NCBI GenBank assembly: GCA_003129525.1
Contig: CP029329.1
Span: 1,593,501 to 1,657,500, forward strand
Direction: 5' to 3'
DNA from: Clostridium beijerinckii
GTDB taxonomy: Bacteria; Bacillota; Clostridia; Clostridiales; Clostridiaceae
DNA: 64,000 bases
The notes under the pieces were generated by a model that had not been told where the DNA came from, made no database searches, and saw nothing but the letters and a program-made list of their open reading frames with translations. The position numbers and the translations under genes were made by a program. Shown here piece by piece: positions 9,622 to 17,486 of this stretch. The number at the start of each line of letters is the position of its first letter. The first letter of the stretch is position 1.

Positions 9622-10182
9622 TTAAACTCCTTTAGGATTATTATTAAGCATTCCTCTTTGAGACAAAATATCGTAAATGGTTTGAGCAGTTGTATCTTCT
9701 AAGGTGTAGCCAAGTAACTTAACTACTTTTTCTAATTTCTCTTCAGATGTAGTTTCTATTTCTAAATAAGGAAATGGACAAAAACTCTTATCATTTATGT
9801 CTATTTCAATGAGACAATCATATAATTTATAGCTTTCTCTATATTTCTTATTAGATTCTTTTAGAATAAGGCCAAGAGACTTAAATATTCCTTCACCCAT
9901 GTGTTTATCTTCTATTATTGTTTCATTTTCTTCCATGACTTTAAATATTTTCTGAGACAACATTTTCTTTGTTGTCATGAAATATACAACTTTACTATTA
10001 AGAATGTCATTTACCGTTCGTATTCGAGCATATCCCTTTTTTTCTAGAAGCCTTCCATCTTCAAAATCATATATATCATTAACTTGATCTTCCATCTTAA
10101 CTTTTTCAGCACCATTTGATAATAAAATACTTCTTATATTTTCAACATCAATGTCAATAATTCTAGTTTCTAATTCTTGCAT
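9622..10182 (-). CDS. CYTH domain protein (class IV adenylate cyclase/triphosphate-binding family)
   Basis: 186 aa. The N-terminal ELETRI resembles the ExExK metal-binding opening of CYTH domains, and the charged strands YARIRTV, VYFMTTKK and YLEIETTS follow the CYTH triphosphate-tunnel layout. Family members hydrolyse or cyclise triphosphates (CyaB-type cyclase, thiamine triphosphatase, inorganic triphosphatase); which activity applies here cannot be told. SD AAAAGGAGAC is 9 bases before the ATG. It lies just downstream of the antiterminator gene on the same strand with a 37-base gap, so read-through is possible. Confidence 0.75.
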   Translation of the reverse strand: MQELETRIIDIDVENIRSILLSNGAEKVKMEDQVNDIYDFEDGRLLEKKGYARIRTVNDILNSKVVYFMTTKKMLSQKIFKVMEENETIIEDKHMGEGIFKSLGLILKESNKKYRESYKLYDCLIEIDINDKSFCPFPYLEIETTSEEKLEKVVKLLGYTLEDTTAQTIYDILSQRGMLNNNPKGV

Positions 10183-10219
10183 AAAAAATAGTCTCCTTTT
10201 ATTTAAGTTAAATTATTTT

Positions 10220-11074
10220 CTATTTGTCTATTGTAGATATTCTGAATCTTTCTATATGCATTGCTAAATATGCTATTTCATCCACTGTAACATCCTTTTC
10301 TAATTGCTCAATTAATATCTTTGATACACCCTTAGCTATCTTATAAGATAGCTTATACCTGGACTTTATTTCCTTAATAAAATCATTTTTAATAGATATA
10401 TCAACTAATATTCTTTTTATTGCAAATCTTAAATGTGTCAAAAATCTAGCATAATCTAAAGATGTTTTGTTTATTTGTACGTCTATTTGTTCTTCAACAT
10501 ATTTAACTACTGAATTTATTAGATGCGTACTCTTTATTGTATTAGATAATTTGCCACAATTTCTAGCAGAATGAATATGCAATGCTATAAATCCAATTTC
10601 ACCAACTGGAATGGTTATATTTTTTTCATTTTGTAAAGTTTCTGCAACTTTTTCTGCCAAGGTATATTCCTTTTGATATAGTGCTTTAATTTCCATAAGA
10701 AATGGATTCTCTATTTCCTCATTATTTGAAAGTCTTTTCACTGTAAAGTTTAAATGATCTACTAATGCAACATGTATTCTCTCATCTAAATTTTCTTTCA
10801 ATTCAGTTGCTATATTGGATATGATCTTTTCACATAACATTAAAAATTCTTCATCAACATTTTCAATTACCTGTTTAAAATTCCTTAAATTATCTTCATC
10901 CTCAATAACAAATACCTTTTCAACTTCAGTACCTTTTTCAATCTTGTCTCCAAATTTTTTACCAAATCCAATGCCTTTACAAAAAAGTATTCTTTCATTT
11001 CCGTTTATTTTCACAGAAACTATATTGTTATTATAAGACTTTAATATGACTGCCGAATCAATAAGTATACTCAT
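10220..11074 (-). CDS. GlcT/LicT-family PTS-regulated transcriptional antiterminator
   Basis: About 284 aa in BglG-family order: N-terminal co-antiterminator RNA-binding domain (ILIDSAVILKSYNNN, KGIGFGKK), then PRD1 (LVDHLNFTVKR, IGFIALHIHSAR) and PRD2 (THLRFAIKRI, IAYLAMHIERFR) with the conserved histidines. A longer frame starts at 11098 without a ribosome site; AAGGGTGAG just upstream of the ATG at 11074 supports that start. It is the second gene after the EIIA gene. It should bind the two RAT sequences found upstream of EIIA and EIICB (11711-11739 and 11865-11893), and its PRDs be controlled by PTS phosphorylation. Symbol withheld because GlcT and a GlcNAc-specific antiterminator cannot be told apart. 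Confidence 0.9.
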   Translation of the reverse strand: MSILIDSAVILKSYNNNIVSVKINGNERILFCKGIGFGKKFGDKIEKGTEVEKVFVIEDEDNLRNFKQVIENVDEEFLMLCEKIISNIATELKENLDERIHVALVDHLNFTVKRLSNNEEIENPFLMEIKALYQKEYTLAEKVAETLQNEKNITIPVGEIGFIALHIHSARNCGKLSNTIKSTHLINSVVKYVEEQIDVQINKTSLDYARFLTHLRFAIKRILVDISIKNDFIKEIKSRYKLSYKIAKGVSKILIEQLEKDVTVDEIAYLAMHIERFRISTIDK

Positions 11075-11118
11075 ATTCTCACCCTTTTTATTTATCATTT
11101 AAATAATAAAATTATTTT

Positions 11119-11607
11119 TTATAAACTAAAACTAATTACTTCATCCTGTCCTGAAATAACATCTTTATCAATATTGGCTTTCAATTCTTTAACAATATCC
11201 ATATTGGTAATTAGAACAGGAGTTATTAAAGAAAAACCTTTGCTTAAAATAAAATCTCTATTTATTTTTATAATTGGAGTTCCAGATTTAACCATAGTTC
11301 CAGCTTCAACTAGTTGTTGAAATCCTTCACCATTTAGAGAAACAGTATCAATCCCTATATGAATTAATAATTCAGCACCACTCGCAAGTGTTATTGCAAA
11401 AGCATGTAATGTTTTAAATACTAATGTTAATTCTCCATCAGCAGGTGCAACTATTATATCACCGATTGGATCTATAGCAACTCCATCACCAGCTAATTTT
11501 TGAGCAAATACGCTATCAGGTACTTTAGATAAATCTATTGTTCTACCAGTTATAGGTGCAACTAATTTTATTTCTTTGTTTGACTTCCTTTTAAAAAAAT
11601 TAAACAT
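11119..11607 (-). CDS. PTS EIIA component, glucose/GlcNAc type (crr-like)
   Basis: 162 aa single-domain EIIA of the Glc family. It contains APITGRTIDLSKVPD, the APADGELT block, the phosphorylated-His region LLIHIGIDTV and the C-terminal GFSLITPVLITN. It passes phosphate from HPr to the EIIB domain of the divergent EIICB, which lacks its own EIIA. First gene of a leftward operon with the antiterminator. The leader carries a RAT/terminator and a hairpin next to the start codon. A second copy, nearly the same length and highly similar, is at 22091-22582 in the MurNAc locus. Confidence 0.93.
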   Translation of the reverse strand: MFNFFKRKSNKEIKLVAPITGRTIDLSKVPDSVFAQKLAGDGVAIDPIGDIIVAPADGELTLVFKTLHAFAITLASGAELLIHIGIDTVSLNGEGFQQLVEAGTMVKSGTPIIKINRDFILSKGFSLITPVLITNMDIVKELKANIDKDVISGQDEVISFSL

Positions 11608-11613
11608 ATTTAT

Positions 11614-11633
11614 ATTCCTGACTAATCAGGAAT
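11614..11633 (-). promoter_or_regulatory. Hairpin masking the putative SD of the EIIA gene
   Basis: Arms ATTCCTGA and TCAGGAAT around a 4-base loop, ending 6 bases before the EIIA start codon. In the mRNA the 3' arm holds AGGA at normal SD distance from the ATG, so pairing would hide it. A second SD-like AGGAAG lies 5' of the hairpin. The same structure is kept before the EIIA paralogue (22589-22608) with one C-G to U-G change that preserves pairing. Confidence 0.55.
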
Positions 11634-11675
11634 GTTCACTTCCTCTCATTTTTTTATTTTTTCATACGTCTTAGT

Positions 11676-11739
11676 ACTAAGAAAAAGGCATAAGCTTCCT
11701 GTACAAGGTAAACTCATGCCTGATTTAACAGTAACACAT
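11676..11739 (-). promoter_or_regulatory. GlcT-type RAT antiterminator overlapping an intrinsic terminator (EIIA leader)
   Basis: On the minus strand the RNA 5' end carries GTGTTACTG...CAGGCATGAGT (11711-11739), which matches the GlcT-class ribonucleic antiterminator: upper stem CTG/CAG with flanking conserved GTTA and GGCA. Its 3' half AGGCATGAG is also the left arm of a terminator pairing with CTTATGCCT and followed by TTTTT (11682-11721). The two structures are mutually exclusive, the classic BglG/GlcT switch. Confidence 0.85.
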
Positions 11740-11750
11740 TTATAGCACTA

Positions 11751-11779
11751 ATTATATTATCTAAGATAATTCGTGTCAA
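11751..11779 (-). promoter_or_regulatory. Sigma-A promoter of the EIIA-antiterminator operon
   Basis: On the minus strand TTGACA (11774-11779), 17-base spacer, TATAAT (11751-11756): a consensus promoter. The predicted start lies a few bases before the RAT, as expected for an antitermination leader. Confidence 0.82.
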
Positions 11780-11793
11780 CAATGAAAAAAGTA

Positions 11794-11822
11794 TTGATTA
11801 TACAAAAAAGATATAGTAATAT
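11794..11822 (+). promoter_or_regulatory. Sigma-A promoter of the EIICB gene
   Basis: TTGATT (11794-11799), 17-base spacer, TAATAT (11817-11822). It is back to back with the EIIA promoter and about 40 bases upstream of the second RAT. Confidence 0.65.
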
Positions 11823-11864
11823 AAAAGCATAGAACCATAAAAGAATATATAAATTTAATATTCC

Positions 11865-11940
11865 GCGTGTAACCGATTAAATTGGGCATTAGCTGAAAAG
11901 GATAATAGTAATTTATCCTTCTCAGCTTTTTTTATTTTTC
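11865..11940 (+). promoter_or_regulatory. GlcT-type RAT and intrinsic terminator in the EIICB leader
   Basis: A 29-base RAT (11865-11893) has the same layout as the EIIA RAT: GTGTAA, hairpin CCGAT/ATTGG, then GGCATTAGC. Its last bases are the start of a terminator: AGCTGA..AAGGATAA paired with TTATCCTT..TCAGCT (11891-11927), followed by a run of T's. Both divergent transcripts should therefore answer to one antiterminator. Confidence 0.8.
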
Positions 11941-12043
11941 TAGAATTAATAGGAATTTTATTAATAAACTTAATAGTGTAATAGTGTATTTCAAGGATGT
12001 AAAAATCCTTTAAATAAATAAAAAATATAGGGGGAATTATATT

Positions 12044-13480
12044 ATGATGAAGTATTTACAAAGATTAGGCAAATCATTAATGCTTCCAGTTGCTTGTTTA
12101 CCTGTTGCAAGTATTTTAATGGGTGTTGGTTATTGGATTGATCCTACTGGATGGGGAGCAAACAGCGTAGTTTCAGCTTTCTTATTAAAAGCAGGTGGTT
12201 CATTAATCGATAATATGGGAATTTTATTTGCAATTGGTGTAGGTGTTGGAATGTCAGATGATAATGACGGTACAGCAGGACTTGCAGGACTTGTATCATG
12301 GCTTATGATTACAACTTTGTTAGCTCCAGGCGCTGTAGCAATGTTTAGCCATATTGATGTTAAAGAAGTAGCACCAGCATTTTCTAAGACTCAAACGCAA
12401 TTTATTGGTATTTTATCAGGTTTAATTGGTGCTGCTTGTTATAACAGATTTAAAGGAGTTAAATTGCCAGATGCTTTAGGATTTTTTAGTGGAAAAAGAT
12501 GTGTCGCTATTGTAACAGCAGGAGCATCAATTGTTGCATCTTTAATCTTATTCTTTGCATGGCCTCTTATTTATGGAGGATTAGTAGCTTTCGGTAAATC
12601 AATTATATCTACAGGCGCTATTGGTTCTGGTATTTACGCATTCTTAAATAGATTATTAATACCATTTGGTCTTCATCATGCACTTAACTCTGTATTCTGG
12701 TTTGATGTAGCTGGAATTAATGATCTTGGTAACTTCTGGTCAGGCAAAGGAGTACTTGGACAAACAGGTATGTATATGACAGGATTCTTCCCAGTAATGA
12801 TGTTTGGTTTACCAGCAGGTGCATTAGCTATGTATCATACAGCTAAAGACAAAAAGAAAAAAGCAGTATATGGTTTATTATTAGCAGCTGCAATATCTTC
12901 TTTCTTTACTGGTGTTACAGAACCAATGGAATTTGCATTCATGTTCTTAGCTCCAGGTTTATATTTAGTTCATGCTGGACTAACAGGTGTTTCTGCAATT
13001 GTATGTACATTGTTACCAGTAAGATCAGGATTTAACTTTAGTGCAGGTTTTGTAGATTGGTTCCTAAGTTTTAAGGCACCTATGGCTGAAAATCCACTTA
13101 TGTTGATTCCAATTGGTCTAGTAGTCGGTGTTGTTTATTATATAGTATTCCGTTTTGTAATTACTAAATTTAATTTAAAAACTCCAGGTAGAGAAGATGA
13201 TGAAGATGAAGAGATTAATGTGAAACTTTCAAATAATGATTTCACACAAGTAGCATCTATTATCTTAGAAGGTGTTGGCGGAAAAGAAAACGTAGTATCT
13301 ATTGATAACTGTGTAACTAGATTACGTTTAGAAATTAGAGACCAAGCAAAGGTGAATGAAAAGATTATTAAATCTGCAGGAATATCAGGGATAATAAGAC
13401 CTGGTAAAACAAGTCTACAAGTTGTTGTTGGAACACAAGTACAATTTGTAGCAGATGAATTTAAAAAATTATGTAAATAG
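12044..13480 (+). CDS. nagE: PTS EIICB, N-acetylglucosamine/glucose type
   Basis: 478 aa membrane permease. The EIIC domain (about 1-370) has many hydrophobic helices, with LPVACLPVASILMGVGYW at the start and the substrate-region GVTEPMEFAF. A charged linker (DDEDEE) leads to a C-terminal EIIB domain (about 395-478) with phosphorylated Cys in NCVTRLRLEI. No EIIA domain is present; the divergent EIIA gene supplies it. The family fit is nearest to GlcNAc permeases; glucose may also be carried, as has been reported for a comparable GlcNAc system of C. beijerinckii. The start could be either of two adjacent ATGs (12044 or 12047) after AGGGGGAA. Controlled by the RAT/terminator in its leader. Confidence 0.85.
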   Translation: MMKYLQRLGKSLMLPVACLPVASILMGVGYWIDPTGWGANSVVSAFLLKAGGSLIDNMGILFAIGVGVGMSDDNDGTAGLAGLVSWLMITTLLAPGAVAMFSHIDVKEVAPAFSKTQTQFIGILSGLIGAACYNRFKGVKLPDALGFFSGKRCVAIVTAGASIVASLILFFAWPLIYGGLVAFGKSIISTGAIGSGIYAFLNRLLIPFGLHHALNSVFWFDVAGINDLGNFWSGKGVLGQTGMYMTGFFPVMMFGLPAGALAMYHTAKDKKKKAVYGLLLAAAISSFFTGVTEPMEFAFMFLAPGLYLVHAGLTGVSAIVCTLLPVRSGFNFSAGFVDWFLSFKAPMAENPLMLIPIGLVVGVVYYIVFRFVITKFNLKTPGREDDEDEEINVKLSNNDFTQVASIILEGVGGKENVVSIDNCVTRLRLEIRDQAKVNEKIIKSAGISGIIRPGKTSLQVVVGTQVQFVADEFKKLCK

Positions 13481-13515
13481 AAAAAATAAATGCAATAATT
13501 TATAACCATATTTTA

Positions 13516-13570
13516 ATAACCTTTATAAGTAAGTAGTAATAAACTAAAAATACTTACTTATAGAGGTTAT
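13516..13570. repeat. Long hairpin after nagE, one of two related copies
   Basis: 20-bp arms (13516-13535 and 13551-13570) with a single mismatch and a 15-base loop. A related hairpin stands at 27790-27838 with a changed stem but preserved pairing and the shared loop sequence TAATAAACTAAAAA. It may work as a terminator for nagE. Confidence 0.65.
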
Positions 13571-13584
13571 ATATATTTAAAGGC

Positions 13585-13736
13585 ACACTCAAAAAATAAC
13601 AAACTAGTATGCTTGTCTATTTTACGCCATACTTCGTCACTAATAGCCTCTGATATGAACAAAACTTACCTCCTTGTATGAAGTAAAACATGCATCGCAT
13701 CTTTGGTCTGTTATTTTATCTCATGTGCATAAAGGC
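13585..13736. mobile_element. 152-bp MITE-like insertion with an empty-site match elsewhere in the window
   Basis: The 7-bp direct repeat TAAAGGC flanks the segment (13578-13584 and 13730-13736). Removing it gives TTTAAAGGCTTTTTTTTAC, exactly the uninterrupted sequence at about 27846-27864. Inner ends are inverted: AAAATAACAAAC near the left and GTCTGTTATTTT near the right. It has no coding capacity. Related end sequences occur at 9567 and 57990. Confidence 0.65.
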
Positions 13737-13847
13737 TTTTTTTTACAGTGGCTAAAGTTTATAATAATTAATATAGCAAAGTTAATATTAACTTAGTAGA
13801 AAGTTTTAAGGAATATTGATTATGATTGGAGGAAGGGGGAAGCTTTT

Positions 13848-16598
13848 ATGGAAGGTCTGACGAGAGAAGAAGAAGTTCTAAAATATCTAATTAAAGTTGA
13901 AAAGGATAAGAAAAGGGGAATAACAGCTGCTGAACTAAGTTCTTATATGGGATTGGATCGGACAAATATAAGTAGATATTTAAATAAACTATATAAGGAG
14001 AAGCGAATAAATAAAAAAGATGGAAGACCTGTTATATATAGTAGTATTGAAAAACTAATAGAAGATAACGATTTAAGTGAAAATAAATATGAACAGATAG
14101 TTAAAAATCAAGATAGTTTAGAGAGGCTTGTAGGTGCCAAGCAGTCACTTAAGCTACCAATACAACAAGCAAAAGCGGCAATATTATATCCACCTAGGGG
14201 ACTACATACTATTATATTGGGTGAAACTGGCGTGGGAAAATCATTATTTGCTGAAGTTATGTATTACTTTGCTAAAGAATCAAATATGATAGCTGTTGAT
14301 GCACCCTTTGTTAGATTTAACTGTGCAGATTATGCAGATAATCCACAATTAGTTGTAGCTCAGATATTTGGAGTAAAAAAAGGAGCATTTACTGGTGCTG
14401 ATAGTGATAAAGAAGGATTATTAAAGAAAGCAGATGGGGGAATATTTTTTTTAGATGAAATACATAGATTATCGCCACAAGGGCAAGAAATGCTATTTAC
14501 TTTCATTGATAAGGGATATTTTAGACAACTGGGAGATACTGAGAAAAAAATAAAAGCTGAGGTACAAATTATAGTAGCAACAACTGAACAACCTCAATCG
14601 TTCCTATTGAAAACATTTACGCGAAGAATTCCCATGACTATAGTATTACCTCCATTAAGAGAAAGAAAATTGGAAGAAAGATATTACCTTTTAAATGATT
14701 TTATAATAGCAGAATCATTGAGGCTAGCGAAGAGCATATATGTAAGTAAAAATGCAATTATATCATTTTTATTATATGATTGTCCGAGTAATATAGGTCA
14801 ATTGAAAAGTGATGTTCAGCTTTCTTGTGCTAAGGTATTTTTAAATTATAAAATAAATAAAAATAGTTATATTTTAATAGATCAAGGTGACTTGCAACCT
14901 AGAGTTCAAAAAGGAATAATGAAAATCCAAGAATATAGAAAAGAAATAGATTATTTATCCAAAAACATGACGGATATTTTAAGATTTTCTAATGAAGATA
15001 ATGTATTAAGAAATTTTGAATTAGAGGTTAGTCAAACAGAAAATTCTGAGAATAAGAGTTTTTACTCAATTATAGAAAACAAGATGGAAGACTTAAAAAA
15101 CCAAGGCATGGACGAAACTAGGATAAATAATATTTTAAATATTGATTTTGAAAAGTATTTTAAAAAATATATTAGTACTATAACTACAAACTTTAAAAAA
15201 GATGAAATTTCAAAGGTTGTGGATTTAAGAGTAATAACAGTTGTTGAAAAAATGTTAAAAATGGCATCAGAAAAATTACACAGAGAATTTGATCAAAAAG
15301 TTTACTTTGGATTATCACTTCATTTGCAAGGCAGCATTGAAAGGATTACTTCACAAAAAAAGATATATCATCCTAAACTTAATTTTGTCAGGGTTCAATA
15401 CAGAGAAGAATTCATTGTAGCCATGGAAATAGTTAAGATTGTTGAAAAAGAATTTAATTTAGATGTCCCATTAGATGAAATAGGTTATATAACTATGTTT
15501 TTATCTACAAGTAATGATGATAATTGTGTACAATTAGAAGAAAAAGTTAGTGTATTAGTTATGATGCATGGAACAAGTACAGCTAGCAGTATGGTAGAAG
15601 TAGCTAATTCGTTGATAGGAGAAGAATATATACAAGCATTGGATATGCCACTAACAATGAAAACAGAATATATGTTTGAAAAGGCTAAGGAAAAGATTAA
15701 AAAAATATACAATGAAAAGGGTATATTAATCTTAGTTGATATGGGATCATTAATTAACTTTGGAAATATTATTAGTAATGAGTTGGGAATCAAAATTAAA
15801 ACAATTGATATGGTAACAACTTTAACTGTTATTGAAGCAGGGAGAAAAGCTTTAAATGGTAGAAGTTTAGATTCGATATATAATTCATGTCAGGAGATAG
15901 GAAGGGCATCTATACAAATGCCTAAAGAAGATTATAAGGATGATAAAGAACTTATTATAATTACTACATGCTTTACAGGTGAAGGTGCAGCAGAAAGAAT
16001 AAAAACAAGAATAAGTTGTAGTTTGAGAAATATAGAGAAAGTAAAGATAATACCTCTTGATATTTTAGATAAAGAAGACTTTTTAAAAAAGGTAAGTGAA
16101 TTAAAAGAAAAGTATACAATATTAGCAGTTGTAGGAACCGTAAACATATTTATTGAAGGCGTGCCATTCATATCTGCCCAAGATATTTTTATAGAACAAG
16201 GAATAAAATATTTAGAACATTTACTTGATATTGAACAAGACTTTTTTAAGGTAAAGAAAGCATTAATAACTCAAATAACGGGATTAGATTGTATAAAATT
16301 AGTTACTAATATTAGAGATATGATAAAACAAATAGAAGAAAGCTTAGAAGTAAGAATACAGAATGATGCACAAGTAGGAATTTTAATTCATGTGAGTTTC
16401 CTTATAGATAAGCTAAAACATGGTGGAAATGAAATAACATTTAAAAATCTTGAAGATTATAGATATAAAAATAATAAAGAATTTATATTAATTAAAAAGG
16501 CTTTAAGAGTTTTAGAACAAACCTATGAGATAAACATTGGAGATGATGAATTAGCATATATAGTTAGGATGGTTACAGAAAATATAGTTATTGTGTAA
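13848..16598 (+). CDS. LevR-like sigma-54-dependent PTS activator (HTH, AAA+, PRD, EIIA-like domains)
   Basis: 916 aa. Order: N-terminal winged helix (about 20-65, LDRTNISRYLNKL); sigma-54 AAA+ domain with Walker A GETGVGKS (about 125-132), the sigma-54 contact loop GAFTGAD, Walker B GGIFFLDEIHRL and an RRIPMTIVLPPLRER region; PRD1 (HLQGSIERI); EIIA-Man-like domain (VLVMMHGTSTASSM, putative phospho-His); PRD2 at the C-terminus (LIHVSFLIDKL). This is the LevR/MtlR-like class that opens sigma-54 promoters under PTS control. It ends in a terminator and faces a -24/-12 promoter 120 bases downstream, so the EIIB-EIIA-kinase-MupG operon is its evident target. SD GGAGGAAGGGGG is very strong. Confidence 0.93.
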   Translation: MEGLTREEEVLKYLIKVEKDKKRGITAAELSSYMGLDRTNISRYLNKLYKEKRINKKDGRPVIYSSIEKLIEDNDLSENKYEQIVKNQDSLERLVGAKQSLKLPIQQAKAAILYPPRGLHTIILGETGVGKSLFAEVMYYFAKESNMIAVDAPFVRFNCADYADNPQLVVAQIFGVKKGAFTGADSDKEGLLKKADGGIFFLDEIHRLSPQGQEMLFTFIDKGYFRQLGDTEKKIKAEVQIIVATTEQPQSFLLKTFTRRIPMTIVLPPLRERKLEERYYLLNDFIIAESLRLAKSIYVSKNAIISFLLYDCPSNIGQLKSDVQLSCAKVFLNYKINKNSYILIDQGDLQPRVQKGIMKIQEYRKEIDYLSKNMTDILRFSNEDNVLRNFELEVSQTENSENKSFYSIIENKMEDLKNQGMDETRINNILNIDFEKYFKKYISTITTNFKKDEISKVVDLRVITVVEKMLKMASEKLHREFDQKVYFGLSLHLQGSIERITSQKKIYHPKLNFVRVQYREEFIVAMEIVKIVEKEFNLDVPLDEIGYITMFLSTSNDDNCVQLEEKVSVLVMMHGTSTASSMVEVANSLIGEEYIQALDMPLTMKTEYMFEKAKEKIKKIYNEKGILILVDMGSLINFGNIISNELGIKIKTIDMVTTLTVIEAGRKALNGRSLDSIYNSCQEIGRASIQMPKEDYKDDKELIIITTCFTGEGAAERIKTRISCSLRNIEKVKIIPLDILDKEDFLKKVSELKEKYTILAVVGTVNIFIEGVPFISAQDIFIEQGIKYLEHLLDIEQDFFKVKKALITQITGLDCIKLVTNIRDMIKQIEESLEVRIQNDAQVGILIHVSFLIDKLKHGGNEITFKNLEDYRYKNNKEFILIKKALRVLEQTYEINIGDDELAYIVRMVTENIVIV

Positions 16599-16605
16599 AA
16601 ATGGG

Positions 16606-16642
16606 AATAGTGTGTAAATATAGTTTACACACTATTTTTTTT
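16606..16642 (+). terminator. Terminator of the sigma-54 activator gene
   Basis: 13-bp arms AATAGTGTGTAAA (16606-16618) and TTTACACACTATT (16624-16636), 5-base loop, then a run of T's. It separates the activator from its target operon. Confidence 0.9.
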
Positions 16643-16717
16643 ATTTTTACACTCTAAAAAGTAAGCTGAAATGTAGTAATAAAGCTATTTCGCTTTTTAA
16701 AACTAATATATTAAAAG

Positions 16718-16735
16718 TTGGCATGTTAATTGCTT
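16718..16735 (+). promoter_or_regulatory. Sigma-54 (-24/-12) promoter
   Basis: TTGGCATGTTAATTGCTT has the invariant GG (16720-16721) and GC (16732-16733) dinucleotides at the required spacing and matches the TGGCA-N5-TTGC consensus. It lies 70 bases upstream of the EIIB gene and directly after the gene for a sigma-54 activator. It is the only such site noticed ahead of a PTS gene in this window. Confidence 0.88.
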
Positions 16736-16804
16736 TATATAATGGTGTAAGGAAAGATAAATAATAAATAAAACTAAATCAAAAGTTTAAAGGAGGATTC
16801 AACA

Positions 16805-17116
16805 ATGAAGAAAATATTATTAGTTTGTTGTGCAGGAATGTCTACAAGTTTATTAGTTTCAAAAATGGAAGCAGCAGCAAAAGTAAAAGGGATTGAGTGT
16901 AGAATACAAGCTATAGGTGAAACAGATGCTAAGGAATATATAGATGATACAGATATTTTATTATTAGGGCCACAAGTTAGATTTTTATTATCAAAATTCA
17001 AAAAGAGTTTAGAAGGAAAAAATATACCAGTAGAAGTAATAAATACAGTTCATTATGGAACAATGAACGGAGAAAAAGTTTTAGAGAGAGCTTTAGAGCT
17101 TATAGAAAATAAGTAG
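16805..17116 (+). CDS. PTS EIIB, lactose/cellobiose (Lac) family
   Basis: 103 aa cytoplasmic EIIB. The phosphorylated cysteine is in the N-terminal loop [14 protein letters not shown], and LLLGPQVRFLL is typical of the family. First gene of the sigma-54 operon, SD AAAGGAGG. It transfers phosphate from the next gene's EIIA to the EIIC at 19736. The family usually serves chitobiose, cellobiose or lactose; the kinase and MupG genes that follow argue for a MurNAc/GlcNAc sugar here (inference). Confidence 0.93.
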   Translation: MKKILLVCCAGMSTSLLVSKMEAAAKVKGIECRIQAIGETDAKEYIDDTDILLLGPQVRFLLSKFKKSLEGKNIPVEVINTVHYGTMNGEKVLERALELIENK

Positions 17117-17133
17117 TTTAAAAGGAGTAAAAC

Positions 17134-17442
17134 ATGATGGAAGAAATAATAATGAATCTTATAGTACACAGTGGAGAAGTTAGAAGTTATTCAATGGAAG
17201 CAATTCAATGTGCTAAAAAAGGAAATATAGATGAAGCAAAAGAACTAATAGTAAAAGCTGAAGAAGAACTATCCAAAGCACATAATGTTCAAACATCTTT
17301 AATACAAAAAGAAGCTAGTGGAGAAAAGACAGAAGTTTCACTACTTATGGTACATGCTCAAGATCATTTGATGACAAGTATGACATTAAAAACTCTTGCA
17401 GTAGAAATCATAGATATACATGAAGAATTACACAAGAAATAG
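17134..17442 (+). CDS. PTS EIIA, lactose/cellobiose family
   Basis: 102 aa, alpha-helical EIIA of the Lac family. It has IIVHSGEVRSYSMEAI near the start and the phospho-His region MVHAQDHLMTSMT near the C-terminus. It begins 17 bases after EIIB with SD AAAGGAG; either of two adjacent ATGs could serve. Its function is to relay phosphate from HPr to EIIB. Confidence 0.93.
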   Translation: MMEEIIMNLIVHSGEVRSYSMEAIQCAKKGNIDEAKELIVKAEEELSKAHNVQTSLIQKEASGEKTEVSLLMVHAQDHLMTSMTLKTLAVEIIDIHEELHKK

Positions 17443-17486
17443 ATTCAAATTTATTTTTATGTAAAACAAAGAATGGTGGTGAGAAT

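Noticed and set aside
12044-13480. Calling the EIICB gene a strict glucose permease (ptsG)
   Set aside because: The RAT is GlcT-like, but the protein resembles GlcNAc permeases more; sugar specificity is left as GlcNAc/glucose.
13138-13509. 123-codon minus-strand frame at the 3' end of nagE
   Set aside because: Serine/isoleucine-rich antisense translation of the EIIB domain; not a gene.
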